64,000 bases of DNA. Source: Halogeometricum rufum (GTDB taxonomy: Archaea > Halobacteriota > Halobacteria > Halobacteriales > Haloferacaceae). Under the pieces are notes generated by a model. That model was given only the letters and a program-made list of their open reading frames with translations, was not told the origin of the DNA and did no database searches. The position numbers were made by a program, and so were the translations under genes. Position 1 is the first letter of the stretch. Each line of letters begins with the position of its first letter. This document shows positions 51,592 to 59,120 of the stretch, piece after piece. The stretch spans positions 186,001 to 250,000 of the forward strand of contig NZ_FOYT01000004.1 in the NCBI RefSeq assembly GCF_900112175.1, written 5' to 3'.

Positions 51592-54126
51592 TTACGCGCT
51601 CGTCTCGGGGGCTAGCCGCCAAGTGACGCGTCCGACTTCCTCGTCACCGTACAGTTGGCGGGCGGAAACCTCGAACGACCCGCGGCGGTGTTCCTTCGGG
51701 ACGTCGACCAAGAGCGTCGCCCTCGCCCGAGAGCCGATTGGCAGCGTCGTCTCGCCGAACGTCGTCCGGCCGTGCGGATTCACCGGGATTCGGACGTCTC
51801 CATCCTCACCTTCGACCGTCGCGCCTCCGAGGTGTTCGTCCATCTTCGCGGCGTTCTCGCGGGGGAGTTGGATGAACGCGCGGGACCCCTTGGGAAGGGC
51901 CGCGTCTATCGATAACCGCGTCCGTACGTTCTCGCGCCGCCCGCCGGCGATGAAGAACGGCAACCGGACGAACGAGAACCCGGCCGCGGGCGCGTTCGAG
52001 ACGACGTTGAAGTTGCGCCACGCGACGTTGTTGCGTTCGCTGACGAACCGCCTGTAATTCTCCATCGTATCGAAGTCCGTCGGTTCCGGCGCGGGGTCCG
52101 CCTCGGACCCGATCAGCGCCACGAAGCAGTAGTGGCCCGCCTCGGGAAGGTCAGCTTCGTCCCACTCGATCGGACCGGCCACCGTCAGCGTCTCGTCGTC
52201 CGCGGGGACGTTCGAGACGGTGACGGTCCCGATTTCGTTGTCGGCCCACAGATGGCCCCACATGAGCGTCGACGGTTCGCAGTAGTACACCGTCGCGGTC
52301 ACGTCCCTCGCGTCGACCGGTCCGCGGTTGTCGATGCGGACGTAGACGTAGTGGTCCTGCCCGGAGACGACCAGCGACCCGAGCGAGTCGCTGTCGACGT
52401 TCTCGCCGGTGCCGAACTCCGTCTGCGGGTCGGCGGAGGCGTCGTGTCGGACGAAGACGTCTGGGCTGCGCCAGAGAGTCGGATGGTCGTGCGGGTCGCC
52501 GGTGTCGCCGACGTGGTCCCGGAGGAACGGGTCCGGTTCGGTGTTGAGGACCTCCTCGGAAATCCACTGCAGGTTCGGCATGACCCCGATGCGGTCGACC
52601 GTCGGGTCGAACGAGGGCGTGTTCCCCTCGCCGGGGGCCGCGCCGGGCGCAGGCCGTCGACTCAGAATCTGGCGCAGATGGCGGGGGCTGAACCGGTATC
52701 CCAGGTTCGCCTCGGCCATGCTCTGGACGGACACCGCCGCACCGGCGACGATGGCCGACGCCGACGAGGTCCCGCTAAAGTCGGTGAAGACACGGTCGGT
52801 CACTGACTCGGGAGTCTCCCCTTCGACGCCGAGCGTGGTCACGTCTCTCCCCCACGCGAAGCAGTCGATCCGGCTTCCGTAGTTGGAGAAGTCCGCCCGG
52901 GCGCGCGCACCACTGACCGCGGGGAAGAGGGGGTCCTTACAGGCGCCCACTAGGATAGCGCCCGAGTCCTCGAACGTCGGCGCGTCTCGGTTCAGTTCGA
53001 CCTCGACGAGAGGCGTCTCGCCGTCGATTTGCAGCAACGAACTGAGCGTGTCCAGATCGACCCCGGTGTCGCCGCCGGGAATACCGTTTCCGGCCGCTTC
53101 GACGACGACGATTCCCAGCGCCGTACAGAGGCGAATCGCGTCGAAGTTGTGTCGTTGGGCCTCCGCCGGCGAGAGCTTGTAGTTGCCCTCACTCGTGTCG
53201 ATGAGCAACGGACTCAGTTCGATGAGCAGAACGTCACCGAATCGGAGTTCCTTCGCGGCGACGAGCAGTGCGTCGGTGAGGCCACCCGCGTCGTCTTCGT
53301 TGATGTCGGCGATGTTCTTCGCCGAAATCGCTTCGACGGAGTCGAGTTCCGGGACGACGCCGAGGACCGCCTGGTCGTTGTCCCGACCGGCGACGACGCC
53401 GAGAACGGCCGTCCCGTGGTTTATCGCCTCGACTCGGGCCGCCGGTTCGGTCGCGTCGTCGGGGTTCAACACCGGCGCGTTCTCGCCTGCAAGGAGTGCG
53501 CTCTCGGTGAGGTTTAAATCGGTGTGATCGAACTTCCAGCCGTGTTCGATGTCGACGAATCGAACGGTGCTCCCCTGACCGTCGCCGCCCGGGACGGCCC
53601 ACGCGCCTGTCGCGACGGTGTCTCGAGCGGAGGGGTGGACGATTGCACCGATGCCCGTCGGGGCCGCTTCGAGGAACTGCTGTGCAGTGAAGAACGGGTC
53701 GTCCTGGTACTGAACGGTGACGGAAGCCGGAATCGGCTCTCCCGGGACGTAAGCCGTCTCGACCGTACTCCAATCCTCGAGTTCCCGTGCTAACTCCAAC
53801 GGGTCGCGTCCGACCGGACACTCCGCCACGAAGTACGTGAGGAGGTTGGGAGGACGGTACGTCGGGTCGGCCTTCGTCGCTCGTCGAACTAATCGAGTAA
53901 TCTCCTTCGAGTCGAGCGCACGAAGGAGTTTCCGGAGGCTCACGCCGGGGAACTTCGCCTCGACGTCGCTCCACGGACCGATGCCGCGTCTTTCGACGAC
54001 GTCCTCGACGGCGTCCTCGTAGGGAATCGTCACGTCGTCGCGGAACTTCACCACGACGGGTTGTCCGTACGCTCGTTCCGCTGCACTCACGCCGTCCGGC
54101 CGTCGCTCTCGCGTCTCGTTTTCCAT
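51592..54126 (-). CDS. Large subtilisin-like serine protease without signal peptide
   Basis: An 844-residue peptidase S8. The triad is Asp192 (VDIEHGWKFDH), His237 (NHGTAVLG) and Ser454 (SGTSSASA), with oxyanion Asn347 in AAGNG. The first 180 residues are an unusual N-terminal region with no signal or known prodomain, and residues 480-844 form beta-rich C-terminal domains. The ATG at 54126 gives no export signal. Only five cysteines are visible. The target is unknown; a cytoplasmic or self-processing role is possible. Confidence 0.88.
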   Translation of the reverse strand: MENETRERRPDGVSAAERAYGQPVVVKFRDDVTIPYEDAVEDVVERRGIGPWSDVEAKFPGVSLRKLLRALDSKEITRLVRRATKADPTYRPPNLLTYFVAECPVGRDPLELARELEDWSTVETAYVPGEPIPASVTVQYQDDPFFTAQQFLEAAPTGIGAIVHPSARDTVATGAWAVPGGDGQGSTVRFVDIEHGWKFDHTDLNLTESALLAGENAPVLNPDDATEPAARVEAINHGTAVLGVVAGRDNDQAVLGVVPELDSVEAISAKNIADINEDDAGGLTDALLVAAKELRFGDVLLIELSPLLIDTSEGNYKLSPAEAQRHNFDAIRLCTALGIVVVEAAGNGIPGGDTGVDLDTLSSLLQIDGETPLVEVELNRDAPTFEDSGAILVGACKDPLFPAVSGARARADFSNYGSRIDCFAWGRDVTTLGVEGETPESVTDRVFTDFSGTSSASAIVAGAAVSVQSMAEANLGYRFSPRHLRQILSRRPAPGAAPGEGNTPSFDPTVDRIGVMPNLQWISEEVLNTEPDPFLRDHVGDTGDPHDHPTLWRSPDVFVRHDASADPQTEFGTGENVDSDSLGSLVVSGQDHYVYVRIDNRGPVDARDVTATVYYCEPSTLMWGHLWADNEIGTVTVSNVPADDETLTVAGPIEWDEADLPEAGHYCFVALIGSEADPAPEPTDFDTMENYRRFVSERNNVAWRNFNVVSNAPAAGFSFVRLPFFIAGGRRENVRTRLSIDAALPKGSRAFIQLPRENAAKMDEHLGGATVEGEDGDVRIPVNPHGRTTFGETTLPIGSRARATLLVDVPKEHRRGSFEVSARQLYGDEEVGRVTWRLAPETSA

Positions 54127-54383
54127 CTGTATCACTTCCGTCCGGCCCGAAGCGACGACGCATCGAGTCCGACGAACCCATTACATTACGCTCTCTCGGG
54201 CAATAACCTTCGCTACTCCTCGGTTTGGAGACTTTCGGCCGTCCAGACGGCAGGGTTTCGATCGGCCCGGACTCCGAGCATCTCTCCGTTCGAGGGAGTA
54301 GGTCGAGACGGGACACCGAACAGCACAGTCGCACGTCGCTATCAGTCAGTATTTTCTATTACAGTTAATCAGACGACGTCTGT

Positions 54384-54425
54384 ATGTCCGAGAACCGCGC
54401 GGCGCAGTTCGGTGTGATACAATGA
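54384..54425 (+). other. 13-codon leader frame overlapping a small gene
   Basis: ATG at 54384, encoding MSENRAAQFGVIQ, stops at 54423-54425 and overlaps the ATG (54422) of a 42-residue gene (ATGA). A TATA-like TATTTTCTATTA (54349-54360) lies about 27 bases before it, so the transcript may begin at this frame. It may be a translational coupler. Confidence 0.35.
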
Positions 54426-54550
54426 ATCTCGAGGAATTTATCGAAACGCGCGGATCGGAAGAGGGCGGAGAGACGTTCCAACTCCACTTCGGCGGCGAGA
54501 GCGGGTTCGTCGTCCTCCAACCGTACGAGGAGTTCCAGCCCGGCCAATGA
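54422..54550 (+). CDS. 42-residue acidic protein
   Basis: Encodes MNLEEFIETRGSEEGGETFQ, then LHFGGESGFVVLQPYEEFQP and GQ: acidic with a short beta-strand core (FVVLQ). It has a plausible promoter upstream and a hairpin and T-run right after it, so it looks like a real, short transcription unit. Family unknown. Confidence 0.5.
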   Translation: MNLEEFIETRGSEEGGETFQLHFGGESGFVVLQPYEEFQPGQ

Positions 54551-54554
54551 GCGT

Positions 54555-54576
54555 CGGCGGTCGCTTTTTTTCGCCG
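54555..54576 (+). terminator. T-run terminator with flanking stem
   Basis: Seven T's at 54565-54571 sit between CGGCG (54555-54559) and CGCCG (54572-54576). T-runs end archaeal transcripts; this one is five bases or so past the small gene's stop. Confidence 0.5.
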
Positions 54577-54663
54577 AGCGGAGAACGCACGGCCACGAAC
54601 GATGCGTCGAGTTCCTATCGATTCCTCTTTCGCCGTCGTCCCTCACCCGACCGCCGAGTTGGG

Positions 54664-54681
54664 TAGCAAAACTAGCAAAAC
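54664..54681. repeat. Tandem TAGCAAAAC iterons upstream of parA
   Basis: TAGCAAAAC occurs twice back-to-back (54664-54672 and 54673-54681), 23 bases before the parA TATA box. Related elements, including its inverse form GTTTTGATA, recur at 58395-58431 after the AAA+ gene. Such repeats are candidates for a partition site bound by the ParA partner protein. Confidence 0.55.
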
Positions 54682-54702
54682 CATACGAATAGCCTTTGCC
54701 GG

Positions 54703-54711
54703 AAAGTATAA
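54703..54711 (+). promoter_or_regulatory. TATA box of parA
   Basis: AAGTATAAG, about 28 bases before the ATG at 54736. It supports the start MSGPAK and a leaderless message, over the ATGs at 54715 and 54718. Confidence 0.55.
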
Positions 54712-54735
54712 GTTTTGATGGACAAGCCGTGCAGT

Positions 54736-55536
54736 ATGAGTGGTCCGGCAAAACTCTGCGTCTCGAACCAGAAGGGTGGGGTGGGAAAGACGACTATCGC
54801 CATCAACGTGGCGGGCGCGATAAACGAACGCGGCCACGACGTGTTGTTCGTCGACTTGGACCCGCAGGGCAACGCGACGGAGAACCTCGGTCTGATGGAG
54901 GCGTACGACGACGAACCGCCGACGCTGTTCGACTGTCTCACGGACCCCGAGACGCGGGAGGCGGTGACCGACATCGTCCGGGAACACGAGGAGATGGACG
55001 TCATCCCCTCGAACATCGACATGACGGCCGCCGAGCCGGAACTGACGCTCTCGCGACGAAGCGGCGAACAGTTGGCGCTGGTCCTCCGCGAGGTGGAAGA
55101 CGACTACGACTACGTCATCGTCGACTGTCCGCCGAACCTGGGTAACCTGATGGACAACGCCCTGTTCGCCACGCAGAACGTCCTCATCCCCGCTCTCGCC
55201 GAGTCCACTTCCAAGCGCGCGTTCGAACTACTCTTCGACCACGTGGACGCGTTGGAGTACGACTACGAGATAGACATCGAGGACTGCGGCGTCGTCGTCA
55301 ACCGCATCGACGTGCGGAAGAAACAGGCCCGCGAGATGGTCGAGTGGATCAACGCCGCGTTCGACGACGTGCCGGTGTGGCAGGTTCGCGAACGCGCGGA
55401 CGTCCAGAAGGCACTCGACGCCGGCGTCTCCCTCCTCCAGTACAACCCCGACTGCGACATGTGCGAGGTGTTCCGGGACGTCGCCGCCGGTCTAGACGAC
55501 CAGTTCGGTCTGGAGGAACCGGAGGTCGAAGCATGA
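54736..55536 (+). CDS. parA: ParA family partition ATPase
   Basis: A 266-residue ParA/Soj ATPase. The deviant Walker A KGGVGKTT is at residues 13-20, with the signature Lys13; VDLDPQGNATENLG and VIVDCPPNLG are the switch and Walker B regions. ParA dimers bind DNA and move partner-bound DNA for replicon segregation. It overlaps the next gene by four bases (ATGA), is preceded by TAGCAAAAC iterons and lies near an Orc1/Cdc6 gene with an origin, all consistent with partition of this replicon. Confidence 0.93.
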   Translation: MSGPAKLCVSNQKGGVGKTTIAINVAGAINERGHDVLFVDLDPQGNATENLGLMEAYDDEPPTLFDCLTDPETREAVTDIVREHEEMDVIPSNIDMTAAEPELTLSRRSGEQLALVLREVEDDYDYVIVDCPPNLGNLMDNALFATQNVLIPALAESTSKRAFELLFDHVDALEYDYEIDIEDCGVVVNRIDVRKKQAREMVEWINAAFDDVPVWQVRERADVQKALDAGVSLLQYNPDCDMCEVFRDVAAGLDDQFGLEEPEVEA

Positions 55537-55973
55537 GCGGTGAGGACCGGGCCGACCGACTCCGACGCCGACGACAACGCGCCCGTGACAAGGTCAAGTC
55601 GGACGAGGGGGACGATACGGACGAGACGGCAGAGACGGCAAAACCGGACGAGACGGCAGAGTCAGACGAGGCGACAAAGCCGGACGAGACGGACGCGACG
55701 GGCGAGAGCGACGAGGGAGACGAGACAGGCGGGAGCGAAAAACCGACGCTGTCGGTCAAAGACGAACAGAAACCGACCTACATGTATCTCCCTCACTCGA
55801 TTCGTCGTGACCTAGACCGGTCGTACTCGATGCTGAAAGCCGAGTACGAGTACGAGTACCAGGAGGGTTTCGAGAAGAACCGGCACTTCTACCCGCTGGT
55901 CGTCTCTCTCGGACTGGAGGCCGTCGAGGAACTGGACCCGGAAGACGTCCGTGCCCACCTCGCCGACGAATGA
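55533..55973 (+). CDS. ParA partner protein, putative centromere-binding
   Basis: A 146-residue protein translationally coupled to parA. The N-terminal 20 residues are basic (RLRRRRQRARDKVK), then a disordered Thr/Glu/Asp-rich segment of about 50 residues. The C-terminal 70 residues are folded: YMYLPHSIRRDLDRSYSMLK, then FYPLVVSLGLEAVEEL, which could be a DNA-binding dimer. It fills the ParB position in the operon but has no ParB domain. Confidence 0.8.
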   Translation: MSGEDRADRLRRRRQRARDKVKSDEGDDTDETAETAKPDETAESDEATKPDETDATGESDEGDETGGSEKPTLSVKDEQKPTYMYLPHSIRRDLDRSYSMLKAEYEYEYQEGFEKNRHFYPLVVSLGLEAVEELDPEDVRAHLADE

Positions 55974-56062
55974 GAGGAGAGACCGACCCGAACGTCGCCG
56001 CGAGGGCCGTGTCCGTCCGCAAGGTCACTCCCGGTCGAAAATAGCGGTGACTGCGGCCGTCG

Positions 56063-56302
56063 TTACAGGTCTCGCAGTCGAATCTCGTCGTCCGTGACGG
56101 CCTGGACGCGCGCTTCCTGCAGGGGGTAGTCCTCCTCGTCGGAGTCGCCCCAGCCGAGTTTCGCCATCAGTTTCTCCGTGATGCCCGGGTCGGGGTCGAT
56201 GTAGGCCGTCCCGTGTTCGACCGAGGAGACGACGCCGACCTGGTTTCCGTCGCTATCCACGACCGGTTTGCCCGTCTCGTCGTCGGTGATAGTTGTCGCC
56301 AT
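56063..56302 (-). CDS. PRC-barrel-like small protein
   Basis: A 79-residue protein resembling haloarchaeal PRC-barrel proteins: GKPVVDSDGNQVGVVSSVEH then IDPDPGITEKLMAKLGWG and a final beta strand (DEIRLRDL). Cytoplasmic, no catalytic motif. PRC barrels often bind RNA or partner proteins; role unknown. Confidence 0.72.
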   Translation of the reverse strand: MATTITDDETGKPVVDSDGNQVGVVSSVEHGTAYIDPDPGITEKLMAKLGWGDSDEEDYPLQEARVQAVTDDEIRLRDL

Positions 56303-56701
56303 GCAGTCGAAAGGTAGACCGGAACGATTGATGGTGAGTGTGGCTGTATATACCGGGTGTTTTAAATTACGTCTCAGACACAGCGGACCAGCACGCGAAT
56401 CTGCCCTCGTGAGACGACGAACGCCGACCACAGGAGAGGCTCGAATTCGGGACGAGACCGGCCGTGATCCGGAGCAGAGAGCGACGAGAGAGACGAGATG
56501 GAAACGACGACAAAGATGTTTTTGCCGTCTTTGCCATCAAATTCGTCACGGAAGCCGAAACGCGACGGCGACCTCACGCCGCACGCCGCGTCCGAACGGT
56601 TTTGTCGGCCGACACGCCCCCGTGATGCGTTCGCGCGCGTCGAGTATCACGAGTGAGAACGAAGAATCGACTTTTTAACGAGGGTCGGCGAACAGGCGGA
56701 C
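56303..56701. other. Intergenic region between the PRC-barrel and AAA+ genes
   Basis: No gene is supported. It holds the PRC gene promoter (AT-rich TGTATATACCGGGTGTTTTA at about 56344-56363), a divergent promoter for the AAA+ gene (ACTTTTTAACG near 56669-56679), and a TTTTTGCCGTCTTTGCC patch at 56519-56535 whose reverse complement loosely resembles the TAGCAAAAC iterons. Confidence 0.5.
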
Positions 56702-58273
56702 GTGATAGTAGGGGGGCGAACCGAAGACGTGGCGTATCTCTGCGCGGACGGGTCCGTGAGGCAGGGATACCGACTCGGAGACGCGCGGCCGTTGCGGACG
56801 CTCGGTCGAATCCAGTACGCGTGGGACCGGACGACGGACGACGGACAGATTCGCGAGTACGTCACCACCGCGGGGTTCCTCGTCCGAGACGGGCAGTTGT
56901 CCGCCGCGAACGTCGCCGCGACGCTCCACTTCGAACGGGTGCTCGACGTCGAACACGTCGAGGAGTTCGTCGAGGCGTGCGAGACGCGTGGCGAGGAGAT
57001 TAGCTCGGAAGCGGCCGCGAACTGCGACCCGGCGAAACTTCGCGGACACGCCGCCGACGCCGTCGAGTTCGTCAACAACGCCGCTCGCGGGGCGGCGGAA
57101 CATCGGTACTGGGACTGGGACCGGGCGCAGACGCCCATCGGCCGAAATGGCCGGTTCGTCCAGAGCCTCCCGGACGGGTTCCACGCGGACCTGCGCGACG
57201 CACTCGAAACCGAGTTCGGCTGGGCCTCCCACGCCGACGCCACGGTCCTCGCGAACCTGACGCCGAGACGCGTCCGCGGCGTCGTTCGGTTCCAGCGGGG
57301 CGACCAGAAGCAGCCGACGACGCCCGACGACGTGACCGACGAGATGTCCGAGGCGGTCCGACCCGCCGGCGAAGACGACGAACACGGGGAGGCCGAACAG
57401 TGGCTGTGCGAACCCGATACGACGTTCGACGACGTCGCCGCGATGCACGAGGTGAAAGACCGCTTGCGGCAGACGGTGTTGCACCCGCTTCGGGACCCAG
57501 AACTGTTCGAGGAGTACGGCGTCGGAACGATAAACGGGATACTCCTCCACGGCCCGCCGGGAACGGGGAAGACGTACGTGAGCCGTGCGCTCGCGGGCGA
57601 ACTCGACCGACCGTTCCTCCGGATCACGCCTGCAAACGTGACGAGCAAGTTCGTCGGCGAGAGCGCGGACAACGTCGCGGAGGTGTTCGAAGTCGCCCGC
57701 AGACACCAGCCGAGTATCGTCTTCATCGACGAACTCGACGCACTCGGGACCGACCGGAGCGCGACGCACAACACGCAGAGTGAACGGCAGATGCAGAATC
57801 AGCTCCTGCTGGAGTTGGCGGACTTGGAGGCCGACGACGTCGTCGTCATCGGCGCGACGAACAAACTCGACGAGTTGGACGAGGCACTCACCCGAACGGG
57901 TCGCTTCGACGAGTGGATCGCCGTCCCCCTCCCGAACGCGGAGTCGAGGCTGTCGATGCTGTTGCACCACCTCCGGGACCGACCGACAGACATCGACGAA
58001 GCCGATTTAGGTGAGTTCGCCACGCTGACGGAAGGCTTCAGCGCGAGCGACATCGAATCCATCGCGAACGAGGCGGCGAGACGCGCTATCGACGAGACGT
58101 ACGACACCGGAACTCGGCAACCGATAGCCGCGCGCCACGTTCGCGCCGCCGTCGAAGCCACCGACTCCCACACCGACCGAACGGTGAGTCGGTCGAGGGA
58201 TTCGGGCGACGGCGTCGACGTGGCCGACGACGGTACCGAGGAGTCCGACAGACACCCCCAGATGTCGCTGTAG
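56702..58273 (+). CDS. AAA+ ATPase (CDC48/proteasome-activating type) with a novel N-terminal region
   Basis: A 523-residue AAA+ protein. Residues 1-235 have no recognised domain, with a helical core and acidic linker. The ATPase domain starts near 240: Walker A GPPGTGKT at 284-291, Walker B IVFIDELDALG near 339-349, sensor ATNK and Arg finger in RTGRFDEW, then a small C-terminal helical domain and acidic tail. The start is a GTG 27 bases after a T-rich TATA, consistent with a leaderless message. It lies between ParA and Orc1, so a role in replicon biology is plausible but unproven. Confidence 0.87.
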   Translation: MIVGGRTEDVAYLCADGSVRQGYRLGDARPLRTLGRIQYAWDRTTDDGQIREYVTTAGFLVRDGQLSAANVAATLHFERVLDVEHVEEFVEACETRGEEISSEAAANCDPAKLRGHAADAVEFVNNAARGAAEHRYWDWDRAQTPIGRNGRFVQSLPDGFHADLRDALETEFGWASHADATVLANLTPRRVRGVVRFQRGDQKQPTTPDDVTDEMSEAVRPAGEDDEHGEAEQWLCEPDTTFDDVAAMHEVKDRLRQTVLHPLRDPELFEEYGVGTINGILLHGPPGTGKTYVSRALAGELDRPFLRITPANVTSKFVGESADNVAEVFEVARRHQPSIVFIDELDALGTDRSATHNTQSERQMQNQLLLELADLEADDVVVIGATNKLDELDEALTRTGRFDEWIAVPLPNAESRLSMLLHHLRDRPTDIDEADLGEFATLTEGFSASDIESIANEAARRAIDETYDTGTRQPIAARHVRAAVEATDSHTDRTVSRSRDSGDGVDVADDGTEESDRHPQMSL

Positions 58274-58324
58274 GCATCGAGACTCCGTCGTCCGCCTCTC
58301 TCGTCTCGTTATCTCGGGAGAGGG

Positions 58325-58378
58325 GCGGAGATACCGACGACTGCGGAGATAGCGATTATTGCGGAGATACCGACGAAT
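58325..58378. repeat. Three tandem 18-base repeats after the AAA+ gene
   Basis: Copies at 58325-58342, 58343-58360 and 58361-58378, each GCGGAGATA followed by CCGACGACT or a variant. They fall in the convergent gap between the AAA+ and thioesterase genes. Confidence 0.75.
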
Positions 58379-58394
58379 GAGGAGTTGGTTCTGG

Positions 58395-58437
58395 TAGCAA
58401 AACCGGTTTTGATAGAAAAATAGTTTTGATAGCAAAT
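58395..58437. repeat. TAGCAAAAC / GTTTTGATA iteron cluster
   Basis: TAGCAAAAC (58395-58403) faces GTTTTGATA (58406-58414) in a near-palindrome; another GTTTTGATA (58423-58431) and TAGCAAATA (58430-58438) follow. It matches the tandem TAGCAAAAC before parA, 3.7 kb away. Confidence 0.6.
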
Positions 58438-58562
58438 AGAGGTGCGACAGTAGAGAGAGTTTGCAGTTGAAATCGATTCCGACGGTGTCGAGAGTGGGAT
58501 AGAAACGCGAGGGTAGCGACCGGAATCGGAAACGAGAGGTCGGCGACGGCGTCGGAAACCGT

Positions 58563-59006
58563 TTACCGACTCGGTTCGTCGGCGAGTGCCTCCTCGCGGA
58601 GTTCTCGGTCCCGGTCAGTCTCGACCGCGATTTCGGGGACCTCGGTCGGTCGCATCGACTTGTCGACGGCGACGAAGACGAAGTACGATTGGGTCGTCAG
58701 TTCTCGTTCGCCGGTCGTGGGGTCCTCGCGGTACGCGCGGATGCGGACGCGGACGCTGGTCCGTCCGGCGGCGTACGCGTACGCCTCCACGACGCACGTC
58801 TCGCCGCGCGGGATGGGCCGGTCGAAGTCGAGGCGGGCGACGTGTGCTGTCACGCACGTCTTCCCGGCGTGTCGCATCGCCGACATCGCGCCCACCTCGT
58901 CCATCCACTTCATCACGTTCCCCCCGTGTGCGGAGTCGTAGTTGTTCGTGTCGTCGGGTTGGACCCGTTCGCGGTTCAACAGGTAGGTGTCGGTGACTGT
59001 GGGCAC
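58563..59006 (-). CDS. Acyl-CoA thioesterase (hotdog fold)
   Basis: A 147-residue single-hotdog thioesterase. NNYDSAHGGNVMKWMDEVGA (residues 21-40) is the active-site region of the ACOT/YciA group, with Asn and Asp acting on the acyl-CoA thioester; the rest makes the beta-sheet to RSTRVEVPEIAVE-like ends. It hydrolyses acyl-CoA to free acid and CoA. It is downstream of the orc1 gene on the same strand, with an ORB-like repeat between. Confidence 0.88.
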   Translation of the reverse strand: MPTVTDTYLLNRERVQPDDTNNYDSAHGGNVMKWMDEVGAMSAMRHAGKTCVTAHVARLDFDRPIPRGETCVVEAYAYAAGRTSVRVRIRAYREDPTTGERELTTQSYFVFVAVDKSMRPTEVPEIAVETDRDRELREEALADEPSR

Positions 59007-59093
59007 GTTCGTGAGTCGCGACGGACGACCATAGGTTCGCCGCCGAGTGCCGTCGAACCGTGACCGCCGCAGTCGGTATCGTCGTCGCGCGAG

Positions 59094-59120
59094 AAACGAC
59101 GGAAACCCGGGGTGGGGGTC
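59094..59120 (+). repeat. ORB-like repeat at the orc1 3' end
   Basis: ACGACGGAAACCCGGGGTGG (59096-59115) followed by GGGTC. It matches the right-arm origin-box type (GGAAACCCGGGG) and lies at the end of the orc1 gene. Confidence 0.7.
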
